Shown here piece by piece: positions 8,294-17,627 of a stretch of DNA of 64,000 bases. The notes beneath the pieces are model-generated. The model was given only the letters and a program-made list of their open reading frames with translations. It made no database searches and had not been told where the DNA came from. Both the position numbers and the translations under genes were made by a program. The stretch spans positions 16,740 through 80,739 of the forward strand of contig NZ_BBIQ01000024.1 of assembly GCF_000730565.1 (NCBI RefSeq), in the 5' to 3' direction. Source of the stretch: Pseudomonas fulva NBRC 16637 = DSM 17717 (GTDB taxonomy: Bacteria; Pseudomonadota; Gammaproteobacteria; Pseudomonadales; Pseudomonadaceae). The first letter of the stretch is position 1. Every line of letters begins with the position of its first letter.

Positions 8294-9640
8294 ATGGAAT
8301 CAGCCCAGGACAAGCAAGGCCGCATTCTGCTGGTGGATGACGAGTCCGCGATCCTGCGCACCTTCCGCTACTGCCTGGAAGACGAGGGCTATAGCGTGGC
8401 GACCGCCAACAGCGCCACTCAGGCGGAGAGCCTGCTGCAGCGCCAGGTGTTCGACCTGTGCTTCCTTGACCTGCGCCTTGGCGAAGACAATGGCCTGGAC
8501 GTGTTGGCCCAGATGCGCGTTCAGGCGCCGTGGATGCGTGTGGTCATCGTGACCGCCCACTCCGCCATCGATACAGCGGTCGATGCCATCCAGGCCGGCG
8601 CCGCCGACTACCTGGTCAAGCCTTGCAGTCCAGACCAGTTGCGCCTGGCCACAGCCAAGCAACTGGAGGTGCGCCAGCTTTCCGCCCGCCTGGAAGCCTT
8701 GGAAGGCGAAGTGCGCAAGCCCAAGGATGGCCTCGACTCCCACAGCCCGGCCATGATGGTCGTACTGGAAACAGCCCGCCAGGTGGCAACCACTGATGCC
8801 AACATCCTGATCCTGGGCGAATCCGGGACCGGCAAGGGTGAGTTGGCTCGCGCCATCCACGGCTGGAGCAAGCGCGCACGCAAGGCCTGCGTGACCATCA
8901 ACTGCCCGTCGCTCAATGCCGAGCTGATGGAAAGCGAATTGTTCGGTCACACGCGAGGGGCCTTTACCGGCGCCAGCGAAAGCACCCTTGGCCGAGTCAA
9001 CCAGGCGGACGGCGGCACCTTGTTCCTCGATGAAATCGGTGACTTCCCCCTGACCCTGCAACCCAAGTTGCTGCGCTTTATCCAGGACAAGGAATATGAG
9101 CGTGTTGGCGACCCGGTCACCCGCCGGGCCGATGTGCGCATTCTCGCCGCCACCAACCTCAACCTTGAAGAAATGGTGCGCGAGGGTCGTTTCCGCGAAG
9201 ACCTGCTCTACCGCCTGAACGTCATTACCTTGCACCTGCCGCCCCTGCGCGAGCGCAGTGAAGACATCCTCACGCTTGCCGACCGCTTTCTGGCGCGCTT
9301 CGTCAAGGAATACTCAAGGCCGGCCCGCGGTTTCAGTGAGGAAGCACGTGCAGCGCTGCTCAATTATCGCTGGCCGGGCAACATTCGCGAATTGCGTAAC
9401 GTGATCGAGCGGGCCAGCATCATCTGCCCCCAGGAAAAGGTCGAGATCAGCCATCTGGGCATGGGCGAGCAACCGGCCAGCAACGCGCCGCGCGTAGGGG
9501 CCGCCTTGAGCCTGGATGAGCTTGAGCGCGCGCACATCGGCGCTGTGCTGGCCGCCAGCGACACGCTCGACCAAGCCGCCAAGACCCTCGGAATCGACGC
9601 ATCGACCCTGTATCGCAAGAGTAAGCAGTACAACCTGTGA
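8294..9640 (+). CDS. algB: AlgB, NtrC-family response regulator of alginate synthesis
   Basis: 448 residues, closely matching P. aeruginosa AlgB throughout. A receiver domain (residues 8-125) carries the phospho-acceptor Asp59 in FLDLRLGED. The AAA+ domain follows, with Walker A GESGTGKGE and the GAFTGA loop for sigma-54 contact, then a C-terminal Fis-type helix-turn-helix in TLDQAAKTLGIDASTLYRK. AlgB partners the KinB kinase; in P. aeruginosa it activates algD and represses virulence genes, and alginate activation there does not require phosphorylation. The start at 8294 follows GGAGCGCAGG and matches the AlgB N-terminus. The GTG of kinB overlaps its stop. Confidence 0.96.
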   Translation: MESAQDKQGRILLVDDESAILRTFRYCLEDEGYSVATANSATQAESLLQRQVFDLCFLDLRLGEDNGLDVLAQMRVQAPWMRVVIVTAHSAIDTAVDAIQAGAADYLVKPCSPDQLRLATAKQLEVRQLSARLEALEGEVRKPKDGLDSHSPAMMVVLETARQVATTDANILILGESGTGKGELARAIHGWSKRARKACVTINCPSLNAELMESELFGHTRGAFTGASESTLGRVNQADGGTLFLDEIGDFPLTLQPKLLRFIQDKEYERVGDPVTRRADVRILAATNLNLEEMVREGRFREDLLYRLNVITLHLPPLRERSEDILTLADRFLARFVKEYSRPARGFSEEARAALLNYRWPGNIRELRNVIERASIICPQEKVEISHLGMGEQPASNAPRVGAALSLDELERAHIGAVLAASDTLDQAAKTLGIDASTLYRKSKQYNL

Positions 9641-11418
9641 AGTGGCCGACCATGAAGCTGCGCACGCGGCTCTTTCTCAGCATCTCGGCGCTGGTCACGG
9701 TCGCCCTGTTGGGGTTGCTACTCGGCCTGGTCAGTGTCCTGCAGATGGCTTCGGCCCAGCAGGCGCTGGTTCGCGACACCAACCACTCGCTGGATGTAGG
9801 GCTAAAGCTACGCCAGAACCTGGGTGAGCAGCTTATCCTGCTGCTGGATACGGACACGGCTCCAGGTCAGTTGCAAACGCTGCAAGACGACTTCCAACGC
9901 CTGCTCGACCAAGGCCTGGCCGACGGTGGCCAGCGGCCAGGGTTCAGCGAAGCCCGCGACCACTACCAGGCATTTCTCGAGGCTTACCACGCCACCCCAG
10001 CGCCCTCGCGCAGCCTGGCCGTGGACCAGCCACTGGGCGCCGCATTCAATCAAGTGCGTACCGACCTGATCGATTCCCACAAACAAGCGCTGGCCAACAT
10101 CGCTCGCAGCGAAGAACAAAGCCGTGCCCGCGCACTGCTGGTAGGCGGCGTGCTGGGCCTGATGGGCCTGGTGGTCCTGGTTTTGGGCTTCATCACGGCC
10201 CACAACATTGCCCGCCGATTCGGCCAGCCCATCGAGGCCCTGGCCAAGGCAGCCGATCAGCTGGGCAAGGGCAATTTCGATGTCACACTCCCGATCACTC
10301 AAGCCAGCGAACTGAACCAGCTCACGCGTCGCTTCGGGATCATGGCCGACGCCCTGCGCAAGCACCAGGCCACCAATGTCGACGAATTGCTCGCCGGGCA
10401 GCAGCGCCTGCAAGCCGTGCTCGACAGTATCGATGATGGCCTGCTGATCATCGACCGACAGGGCCTGCTTGAGCACCTGAACCCGGTTGCTCAACGCCAA
10501 CTGGGCTGGAACGACAGCCGCGTTGGCAGCAGCCTGGCCGAAGCCCTGGAACGACCTGAACTGGAACAGCAACTGTGCCAGGTGCTACGCGGCGGCAGTC
10601 TGGACCGCCAACCGGACGACCTTCACATCGACGTTGACGAGGAAACGCGTCTGTTGACCTATAGCTTGACGCCCGTCAGCCATCCTCAGGGCCCGATCCT
10701 GGGCGCCGTGATGGTGCTGCACGATGTGACCGAACAGCGTGCCTTCGAGCGGGTGCGCAGCGAGTTCGTGCTACGCGCCTCCCACGAGCTGCGTACGCCT
10801 GTCACCGGTATGCACATGGCGTTCGGCTTGCTGCGCGAACGGGTCAAGTTTCCCGAGGAAGCGCGTGAATACGATCTGCTGGAAACCATTGGCGAAGAAA
10901 TGCAGCGCCTGACCCAGTTGATCAACGACTTGCTCAACTTCAGCCGCTATCAAAGCGGTCTGCAAAAGCTCGAGCTGGCGCCCTGTGCCATCGATGAATT
11001 GCTGGAGCGGGCGCAAGTGCGCTTCGCCGATCAGGCGGGCCAGAAGCAGATCGAACTGGTCTTGGCCCTGGAACCGCCACTGCCGCGCATCCAGGCTGAC
11101 GTTGCTCAGCTCGACCGCGTGCTGGACAACCTGCTGCACAATGCGGTCAGGCACACCCCCCAGGGCGGGCGCATCCGCCTGCATGCGCGCCGCCATGCCG
11201 AACGCGTGATCATCAGTGTCGAGGACACGGGCGAGGGTATCGCCTATGGTCAGCAGGGCCGCATCTTCGAGCCGTTCGTGCAAGTGGGCCGCAAGAAGGG
11301 CGGGGCCGGCCTGGGACTGGCCCTGTGCAAGGAAATCGTGCAGTTGCACGGTGGGCGCATGGGCGTCTTCTCGCGACCAGGTGAAGGTACCCAGTTCTAC
11401 CTGGCCCTGCCGGTCTGA
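9637..11418 (+). CDS. kinB: KinB, membrane sensor histidine kinase/phosphatase for AlgB
   Basis: 593 residues from a GTG that overlaps the algB stop (GTGA); an ATG at 9652 is the alternative and gives MKLRTRLFLSISALVTVAL as in P. aeruginosa KinB. There are two membrane helices (about residues 14-36 and 167-187) around a periplasmic sensor, then HAMP, PAS, a HisKA box (ASHELRTPVTGM, phospho-accepting His) and an HATPase with N-box DNLLHNAVRH and G-boxes EDTGEGI and GAGLGLAL. KinB phosphorylates AlgB and in P. aeruginosa also acts as its phosphatase to restrain alginate production. All catalytic motifs are present. Confidence 0.95.
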   Translation: MKWPTMKLRTRLFLSISALVTVALLGLLLGLVSVLQMASAQQALVRDTNHSLDVGLKLRQNLGEQLILLLDTDTAPGQLQTLQDDFQRLLDQGLADGGQRPGFSEARDHYQAFLEAYHATPAPSRSLAVDQPLGAAFNQVRTDLIDSHKQALANIARSEEQSRARALLVGGVLGLMGLVVLVLGFITAHNIARRFGQPIEALAKAADQLGKGNFDVTLPITQASELNQLTRRFGIMADALRKHQATNVDELLAGQQRLQAVLDSIDDGLLIIDRQGLLEHLNPVAQRQLGWNDSRVGSSLAEALERPELEQQLCQVLRGGSLDRQPDDLHIDVDEETRLLTYSLTPVSHPQGPILGAVMVLHDVTEQRAFERVRSEFVLRASHELRTPVTGMHMAFGLLRERVKFPEEAREYDLLETIGEEMQRLTQLINDLLNFSRYQSGLQKLELAPCAIDELLERAQVRFADQAGQKQIELVLALEPPLPRIQADVAQLDRVLDNLLHNAVRHTPQGGRIRLHARRHAERVIISVEDTGEGIAYGQQGRIFEPFVQVGRKKGGAGLGLALCKEIVQLHGGRMGVFSRPGEGTQFYLALPV

Positions 11419-11433
11419 CGCTCGCAAGGCCTG

Positions 11434-13047
11434 TCAGGCCTGTCTGCCCCGTGGCAACTTATCCCGCGTGACCAGCTCGGCAAACTGCCGGGCCGTCAGG
11501 GCCTTGGCGAACAGCCAGCCCTGGCCGTACTTCACCCCTTCGCCAAGCAGCAGCAGCGCCTGGTCCTCACGCTCGATACCTTCGGCGATCACCCGTAGAT
11601 GCAGGTCGTGGGCCATGCGGATGATATGGGGTGCCACACCGCTGCTGGCGGCATCGTGGCCCAGCGCATCGATGAATGCCTTGTCGATTTTCAGGCAATC
11701 CACGGGCAAGGTCTGAAGGTAGGCCAGGCTGCAATAACCCGTGCCGAAATCGTCGATCAGCACTTGATGGCCCTCGGCGCGCAACGCTTGCAAGTTTTCG
11801 CGCGCCACCACCACATCGATCAGGCCCCGTTCGGTCACCTCGAAAGCGATCTGCCTCGGGGCCACCCGGTGCAGCGCCAGCAGGCGCGCCGCCACTTCCC
11901 CAACACGCGGAACCATCACGTCGCACGCCGCCAGGTTCACCGAGATGTAGAGCATGGGCCTTGAGCGCAACAGAGGGCCGAGTTGCTCAAGGACGCGTCG
12001 CAGGACGAAGTCGGTGATTTCACGGATCTGCCCGGTATTCTCGGCCAGCGGTATGAACAGCTCAGGGCTGGTCAGGCTGCCATCGGGACGACGCCAGCGC
12101 ACCAATGCCTCGGCGCCGACACAGCGCCTGCTGTCGAGCTCGAAAATCGGCTGGTAGAGCACTTGCAGCTGGCCACGACTCAGCGCTTGCTGAAGCTCCG
12201 AGCTCATGGAGCGTCGCTGTTGAGCCAATTGCAGGACCAGCCAGCCAATGCAACAAGCTCCCAGTACGCTGCCTGGAAACAGCAGCCACAGGGCGCCATT
12301 CATGCGCAGGGGGAGACTTGCGCGTGGTGCAATCAGAACCAACTGGTAATCAGGAGACTTGGTGGGCATGCGATAGATGAGACGATCGCTGAACTCCAGC
12401 AACGTTTTGTGACTGGTCGACCACACAGAAGGCGGTGGCCACACCTGGGGCGGGCCCAGCACCGGGATCGCCCGAGCACCGTTGTCCAGCACGACCAACA
12501 AGCTCCCGCCCGGAGGCAAATCCACTACATCGGTCAGATGCCCACGGGACGTGGACACCAGAAACCGGCCACGCCCCAACATCAGGGCGGCAAGGTTTTC
12601 GTCGGGCTCGGTGGTGGTGTTGAGCCAGTAGCTGTAGACCGGCCCCTTGATGTCTGGCGGGCGCAGCGGCACGAAAGCCCGCTCGTCACCTCGGTTCGAG
12701 CAGGCAACATTACCGTCGACATAGGCCGCCTCGTAGATGAACCGTGAACTCAAGCCGATCTGCTGCAAGGCCGTCAGCATGGCGGGGCCGCAGCCACGCA
12801 AAGGTTGCGTCTCCAATAAGTCCACACCTTCGCGCAACTGCCCGAATACCTGTTCCAGTCGTTCCAGAAAACGCTCGCCCTGAGCATTCATCTGTTCGCT
12901 CTCACTTTGCTTCATCTGCTGCAACGCAATGGCGATGCTGGCGGTTAGCAATAGGGCGGCACTGGCGATTGCCGCCAAAGCGGCAAGCATCCAGGGGCGG
13001 TAGAAAAATTGGCGCAAGGCCGCTAGGCGATCAGGCATCGAAGGCAT
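11434..13047 (-). CDS. Cyclic-di-GMP phosphodiesterase, CSS-motif plus EAL domain
   Basis: About 537 residues. After a first membrane helix (around ALAAIASAALLLTASIAIAL) comes a periplasmic domain with the CSS motif (ACSNRG), then a second helix (LWLLFPGSVLGACCIGWLVL) and a cytoplasmic EAL domain. The key EAL motifs are all there: EALVRW, SVNLAA, EVTER, DDFGTGY, KIDK and AEGIE, so the enzyme should hydrolyse c-di-GMP to pGpG. In CSS-type phosphodiesterases the cysteine pair reads the periplasmic DsbA/DsbB redox state (E. coli PdeC); dsbA is encoded a few kilobases away. The start is uncertain: ATG codons at 13047 and 13038 are both possible and neither has a strong ribosome-binding site. Confidence 0.9.
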   Translation of the reverse strand: MPSMPDRLAALRQFFYRPWMLAALAAIASAALLLTASIAIALQQMKQSESEQMNAQGERFLERLEQVFGQLREGVDLLETQPLRGCGPAMLTALQQIGLSSRFIYEAAYVDGNVACSNRGDERAFVPLRPPDIKGPVYSYWLNTTTEPDENLAALMLGRGRFLVSTSRGHLTDVVDLPPGGSLLVVLDNGARAIPVLGPPQVWPPPSVWSTSHKTLLEFSDRLIYRMPTKSPDYQLVLIAPRASLPLRMNGALWLLFPGSVLGACCIGWLVLQLAQQRRSMSSELQQALSRGQLQVLYQPIFELDSRRCVGAEALVRWRRPDGSLTSPELFIPLAENTGQIREITDFVLRRVLEQLGPLLRSRPMLYISVNLAACDVMVPRVGEVAARLLALHRVAPRQIAFEVTERGLIDVVVARENLQALRAEGHQVLIDDFGTGYCSLAYLQTLPVDCLKIDKAFIDALGHDAASSGVAPHIIRMAHDLHLRVIAEGIEREDQALLLLGEGVKYGQGWLFAKALTARQFAELVTRDKLPRGRQA

Positions 13048-13142
13048 CCAGTTGATTACCAAGGTATAGCAACTCAATGGACAATTACCTTTGCCGTTTA
13101 GCGCTTCGCTTGCGCGAGGACCAAACGGCAGCCGTCAACGCT

Positions 13143-13931
13143 TTACCGCATGCGGTTGAGCACCTCGAGCATGGCGGCCGTCTGCGCATCGGGCTGGCCG
13201 TCGAAGCGTTGAGGTCGGAAGCGCATCTGGAACGCCGCGATCACGTGCTGAGTCTGGACATCGAGCACGCCCGTCTGCTCGATGGCGTAGCCAAATCGGG
13301 CAAGCGCCTGCTGGTACCATCCAACCGTAGGAGGATTGACCTCGAAGTAGGCCTGCTGGCGAGCCACGCTAGAGGCGTCAGGCCACACACCCAGGCCGGC
13401 GTCGGCCAAACGTTTCCACGGGAACAGCGGGCCGGGGTCCTGCTTGCGCAGTGGGGCGATGTCGCTATGGCCAATGATGTGCCGAGGCTCGATGCCATTA
13501 CGCTTGACGATATCCTTGAGCAGCGCGATCAGCGACTGGATCTGCGCTTCGCTGTAGGGGTGCCATACCCGCCCGGCAGGCGTATCGGTAAAGCCAGCGT
13601 TGACGATCTCGATACCGATGGACGATGAATTCAACCAGGTTCTGCCTTGCCACTGGCTGTCGCCAGCGTGCCAGGCCCGCCTGCTTTCATCCACCAATTG
13701 GTAGACAGTTGCGGGGCCATCACCGATCAGGTAGTGGCTGCTGACCTCGCCATGGGTCAGCAACGCCAACGAGCGCTCCAGTGAAGCATTGGTATAGTGC
13801 AGCACCACGAACTGAATGCGGTTGTCTTGGTTGGCTGACGGGTGGCTGCGGTCGATGCGCAAGCCCGTGGAGCAACCGGCGACAGTCAGCAGCAGCAGGG
13901 TGATCAGTGATTTTTTCAGCGTGGAAAGCAC
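13143..13931 (-). CDS. ampDh2: Outer-membrane N-acetylmuramoyl-L-alanine amidase, AmpDh2/AmiD type
   Basis: 262 residues. The lipobox LLTVAGC (Cys at about residue 20) predicts an outer-membrane lipoprotein. The amidase_2 domain shows the zinc ligands in VVLHYT and IIGHSDIAPLRKQDPGP. The C-terminal part (about residues 195-260) is a peptidoglycan-binding domain. The enzyme removes stem peptides from muropeptides and murein; the AmpDh2 paralogue of P. aeruginosa lies directly beside kinB, the same place as here except for the intervening EAL gene. It differs from cytoplasmic AmpD by the lipobox and the added binding domain. The E. coli counterpart is AmiD. Confidence 0.88.
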   Translation of the reverse strand: MLSTLKKSLITLLLLTVAGCSTGLRIDRSHPSANQDNRIQFVVLHYTNASLERSLALLTHGEVSSHYLIGDGPATVYQLVDESRRAWHAGDSQWQGRTWLNSSSIGIEIVNAGFTDTPAGRVWHPYSEAQIQSLIALLKDIVKRNGIEPRHIIGHSDIAPLRKQDPGPLFPWKRLADAGLGVWPDASSVARQQAYFEVNPPTVGWYQQALARFGYAIEQTGVLDVQTQHVIAAFQMRFRPQRFDGQPDAQTAAMLEVLNRMR

Positions 13932-14007
13932 GGCAGTGGCCTCAGCGAATAAGCGCTACAGTATAACGCTCTCCCCGCATCTGCGCTCGCCCTTGCCAGG
14001 CGCTCGG

Positions 14008-15882
14008 TCAGTGCTGCTCCACGCAGTTGCGCCCCCGTTGCTTGGCACGGTAAAGCGCTGCGTCGGCACGCTTGAGCACCTGATCGGCCACCTCGCCAGG
14101 CCTGAACGCGCTCAACCCGATGGACGTGGATACCACCACCCGCTCCCCCTTGAAGTGAAACGGGCAGGCCTCTACGGCAAGGCGCATCGTTTCGACGACC
14201 TGTAACGCGTCTGCCGGCGAGGTGTCGGGCAGCAGCAGCACGAACTCCTCGCCCCCGAAGCGGGCAATGAAATCCTGGCCCCGCAGCCGTTTGCGCAACT
14301 GATCGGCCACGATCTTCAGTACCTTATCACCGGCCAGATGCCCATAGCCGTCGTTGATCTGCTTGAAATGATCCAGGTCCAGAATCGCCATGGCCAAGTC
14401 GCCGCCGTTTTCCTGCCAGCGCTGCATCTCGCGCTCGATTTGCTCGCTCCAGGCCGCACGATTGGGCAAGCCGGTCAGTGGGTCAAGCAACGCCTTCTGC
14501 CGCTGCTCCTCCAGGTGCTCACGGTAACCCAGCGCTTCCTGCTCCATGCTGGCCACGCGCTCGGACAGCCCCTGCAGACGCCCAGCCAGCGCCTGCTCGC
14601 GGCGATCGCGCTCGTGCTGGTGCTGGTCCATCGTCATCAGCAAGCCTTCGAGCCGGCTTTCGAGCAGGTGCTTCAAGCTCGATACGTCTGCGGCGCCTTG
14701 CATGTCGGTTTGCAGCCCGTCCACCTGCTCACGCAATTGCGTATCCAGTTCGCGTGCCGCACTGCTGTTGTCGGCGTGACCTGCGCTGGCGGCCTGCAAG
14801 TGGCCGTGGAAACCCTCGAGCCGCTCATTGAGCAATTGCAGATAGGTTTCGAACTCATGCTGGCCGCTGTCGGAGATCGCCAGCAACAACACGGCAAGAT
14901 CATCCAGCACCGGAATCAACTCGTACCAGTTCATGCCGCGCGCCACCCGTTCGCGCATCGCCTGCGCCTGCGCCTTGTGGCGGTCCGGCAGGCTCAGGTC
15001 ATCCAGCAGACCGAGCAGCGTCTGCTCGATATGGGCGGCCACCTGGCTGTATGGCGGCTCGACTGCGTAGGGCAGGGCATAGGCCTCTTGGTCAGACAAC
15101 GGGACATCAGCCAAAGGGGTCGAATCATCCTCACCCCCACTTTGCAATGGCACGTCCATTGCCGGACCAGGTGCCGGGGGCACGGGCGGCGGCTCGCCAC
15201 CCGACATTTGTTCAGACTCGATCAGTGACGGGGACGCATCGCTGTCCTCATGCCCATCGTGCTGAGGGACAATGGACGCTTCCTGAACCAGGGGCTGCGA
15301 GGCAGCAGGGACGAGGCCCGGCGCCTGCTCGCTGGCGGCCTCGACGGGCGCCAGGTCATCGCGACCTTTGAACAACCGCTGCAAAAAGCCGCCCCGCGAA
15401 CTGGCTTCGGGCCTGTCCAGCGCGGCCAGCGCACGCCCTTGCAGCCCACTGAGTTCCCCCAGCAGCGGCGGCAGATCGCGAGACTGGGTGACACCGGCCT
15501 CCAGCCGCTTGGCAAGCTTCTTCAACGGCCTGGAGACATCGCTGGTCAACGGCAGGCCTTGCAACTGATCGACCAGTGCCGTCAGCGCATCGCCCACTTG
15601 GTTCATGCGGGTTTCGCGGCGCTGCTCAGACTCCAGTACCGCTTTTTCAAGACGGGGGATAAGGCCGGCAAGCCCGGCATCCATGTTGTCACTGCGAATG
15701 ACCTCGCGCATTTCCTTCATGCACTGGTCGACGACCTTGTCGCTGCCCTCAGCGGCTAACGTACTGCGAACCAGGCCTCGGCGCAGCAAGTCCAGGCGCG
15801 CCTCCCAGCGACGTTCGAGCCTCTCCTGTTGCTCAATGCTTATCAGGTATTTTTCTTTCCAGCGCTCGGCTTCTTCGGTCAT
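14008..15882 (-). CDS. Diguanylate cyclase with long coiled-coil N-terminus
   Basis: 624 residues from the ATG at 15882 (MTEEAERWKEKYL); the frame runs further but lacks similarity there. The first ~430 residues are soluble, largely helical, with a proline- and acid-rich linker (about 215-275) and a predicted coiled coil just before the catalytic part. The GGDEF domain ends the chain, with the active site RFGGEEF and an inhibitory RxxD site (RGQD) five residues upstream, so product inhibition is expected. It makes c-di-GMP in the cytoplasm. Position and layout match P. aeruginosa PA5487 (DgcH). With the nearby EAL protein it gives opposing c-di-GMP enzymes in one locus. Confidence 0.9.
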   Translation of the reverse strand: MTEEAERWKEKYLISIEQQERLERRWEARLDLLRRGLVRSTLAAEGSDKVVDQCMKEMREVIRSDNMDAGLAGLIPRLEKAVLESEQRRETRMNQVGDALTALVDQLQGLPLTSDVSRPLKKLAKRLEAGVTQSRDLPPLLGELSGLQGRALAALDRPEASSRGGFLQRLFKGRDDLAPVEAASEQAPGLVPAASQPLVQEASIVPQHDGHEDSDASPSLIESEQMSGGEPPPVPPAPGPAMDVPLQSGGEDDSTPLADVPLSDQEAYALPYAVEPPYSQVAAHIEQTLLGLLDDLSLPDRHKAQAQAMRERVARGMNWYELIPVLDDLAVLLLAISDSGQHEFETYLQLLNERLEGFHGHLQAASAGHADNSSAARELDTQLREQVDGLQTDMQGAADVSSLKHLLESRLEGLLMTMDQHQHERDRREQALAGRLQGLSERVASMEQEALGYREHLEEQRQKALLDPLTGLPNRAAWSEQIEREMQRWQENGGDLAMAILDLDHFKQINDGYGHLAGDKVLKIVADQLRKRLRGQDFIARFGGEEFVLLLPDTSPADALQVVETMRLAVEACPFHFKGERVVVSTSIGLSAFRPGEVADQVLKRADAALYRAKQRGRNCVEQH

Positions 15883-15977
15883 GCCTGTGTCCGCACGGGT
15901 GATACAACTGGGGCTGTCTGATACACACTGTCGGCGCGTGCCCGGGACACTTGAGGGCAAGCGAGGCGTCAGTTGAT

Positions 15978-16832
15978 TCAGCTCAAGGCCGGCAGCGTAT
16001 CCACAGTCAATGCATCAGGCAATCGGATCTCGACGGCCACAGGAAGATGGTCGGAAATCGGCTGGGCCAGCACTTCGACTCTTTCCAGGGTAAGGCTCGG
16101 GCTGAGCAGGATATGGTCCAGGCAGCGCTGTGGTCGCCAACTGGGGAAGGTGGCCTCCACCTGAGGCGCAATCAGGCCAAGGTCGCGCAACGGTGAATGC
16201 TCGAGCAGGTCGGTAGCATGGGTGTTCATGTCCCCCATCAACACCTGATGGCGATACCCGCCGATCAGTTCGCGGATGTAGGCCAGCTGCAGTGCACGGG
16301 TCTTGGCGCCCAAGGCCAAGTGCATCATGACTACGATCAGCGCATCCTCACCCTCGCCGAAGCGCACCAGGATAGCCCCGCGCCCTGCTGGGCCAGGCAG
16401 TGGGTGATCCTCGAGTTGGTGAGGCTTCAAGCGACTGAGTACGCCATTACTGTGCTGAGCGAAGCGCCCAAGGTTGCGATTGAGCTGTTGGTACCAATAG
16501 GGGAAGGCACCCAGTTGGGCCAGATGCTCGACCTGATTGACATAGCCCGAGCGCAAGCTGCCCCCATCCGCCTCTTGCAGGGCCACCAGGTCGAAGTCCC
16601 CAAGCAACTTACCGATTTTCTGCAAGTTGCTGGCTCGGCCAGTGTGCGGCAGCAGGTGCTGCCAGCTGCGCGTCAGGTAATGCCGATAGCGCTCGGTACT
16701 AATGCCCACCTGGATGTTGAAGCTGAGCAGCCGCAGACGACCATCTTCTGGCAAGCCGGGGGCTTGCAAGTGATGCTCGTTGACCTGCGGCTGGGGCAGG
16801 GCAACGCCGCGCGTGACCCGTAGGCGAGGCAT
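15978..16832 (-). CDS. Endonuclease/exonuclease/phosphatase family protein
   Basis: 284 residues of the EEP fold. Landmarks are LLSFNIQVG (Asn), VALQEADG (catalytic Glu, metal), MMHLALG, MGDMNTH (Asp/Asn pair) and the terminal LDHILLSP and ISDHLPV (Asp-His). The family hydrolyses phosphodiester or phosphate bonds in nucleic acids, lipids or inositols; the substrate here cannot be told. It follows dsbA (11-bp gap) on the same strand and precedes the diguanylate cyclase, as in other pseudomonads. Confidence 0.88.
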   Translation of the reverse strand: MPRLRVTRGVALPQPQVNEHHLQAPGLPEDGRLRLLSFNIQVGISTERYRHYLTRSWQHLLPHTGRASNLQKIGKLLGDFDLVALQEADGGSLRSGYVNQVEHLAQLGAFPYWYQQLNRNLGRFAQHSNGVLSRLKPHQLEDHPLPGPAGRGAILVRFGEGEDALIVVMMHLALGAKTRALQLAYIRELIGGYRHQVLMGDMNTHATDLLEHSPLRDLGLIAPQVEATFPSWRPQRCLDHILLSPSLTLERVEVLAQPISDHLPVAVEIRLPDALTVDTLPALS

Positions 16833-16843
16833 GGTTGCGCTGC

Positions 16844-17476
16844 CTATTTGGCAGCGCGCTCCTTGTCGATCAGCTGGTCGGCCACGTTGAGGACGCCCTC
16901 TGGTCCGCCAGCGGTGCCCAGGTCGAAGCGGTACTTACCGTTGACCACCATGCTGGGAACGCCAGTGATTTCATACTTCTTGGCCAGTTCTTTCGCCTGG
17001 TTGACCTGGCCCTTGATGGCGAAAGAGTTGTAGGTGGCCAGGAACTTGTCCTTGTCCACCCCCTGCGGTGCCAGGAAAGCGGCCATGTCTTCTGGGTCTG
17101 TCAGGCGCTTGTGCTGGTTCTGGATGGCGTCGAATACCGCCGCGTGCACCTTGTGCTCGACGCCCATCGCTTCCAGAGTCAGGAACATCTGGCCATGGGC
17201 ATCCCAAGGGCCACCGAACATGGCCGGCACACGCTTGAAGTTGACGTCCTTGGGCAGCTTGTCGACCCACGGGTTGATGACAGGCTCGAAGTGATAGCAA
17301 TGCGGGCAGCCATACCAGAACAACTCGACCACTTCGATCTTGCCAGGCACGGAAACCGGAACCGGGTTGCTCAGCTCGACATACTCCTTGCCGGCTACAG
17401 GCTCTGCGGCCTGAACGGAAGTCATACCAAGTACGCTGGCAGCGACCAGCGCAGCGCTGAGAATCAGTTTACGCAT
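16844..17476 (-). CDS. dsbA: Periplasmic thiol:disulfide oxidoreductase DsbA
   Basis: 210 residues with a signal peptide (cleavage after VQA, residue 23) and a thioredoxin fold with the redox motif CPHC in FWYGCPHCYHFEP; the cis-proline region is TGVPSMVVNGKY. It introduces disulfides into exported proteins and is reoxidised by DsbB. The downstream EEP gene starts 11 bases after its stop and may be cotranscribed. A terminator for cytochrome c4 lies upstream, so dsbA has its own promoter within 17477-17570. Confidence 0.95.
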   Translation of the reverse strand: MRKLILSAALVAASVLGMTSVQAAEPVAGKEYVELSNPVPVSVPGKIEVVELFWYGCPHCYHFEPVINPWVDKLPKDVNFKRVPAMFGGPWDAHGQMFLTLEAMGVEHKVHAAVFDAIQNQHKRLTDPEDMAAFLAPQGVDKDKFLATYNSFAIKGQVNQAKELAKKYEITGVPSMVVNGKYRFDLGTAGGPEGVLNVADQLIDKERAAK

Positions 17477-17571
17477 GCTTTACTCCTGAGCAGTCATGGG
17501 TCGCCACGGCACGACCTGGATTGAGACAGGCCGGGAAGGGCTCTAGTTCTGTAGTGTAACGGCTGCGGACG

Positions 17572-17598
17572 AAAAAAAGGGCAGCCGCGCCGCCCTTT
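17572..17598 (-). terminator. Rho-independent terminator of cytochrome c4 gene
   Basis: On the minus strand AAAGGGC and GCCCTTT form a 7-bp stem around a 9-base loop, followed by a run of T (seven A on the plus strand at 17572-17578, partly within the stem). It lies between the c4 stop and dsbA. Confidence 0.85.
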
Positions 17599-17627
17599 CA
17601 TCTTTGGCTTTCAACATTAACCGGGCA

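Noticed and set aside
14338..15228. 296-codon plus-strand frame opposite the GGDEF gene
   Set aside because: Shadow of the cyclase; no ribosome-binding site or family.
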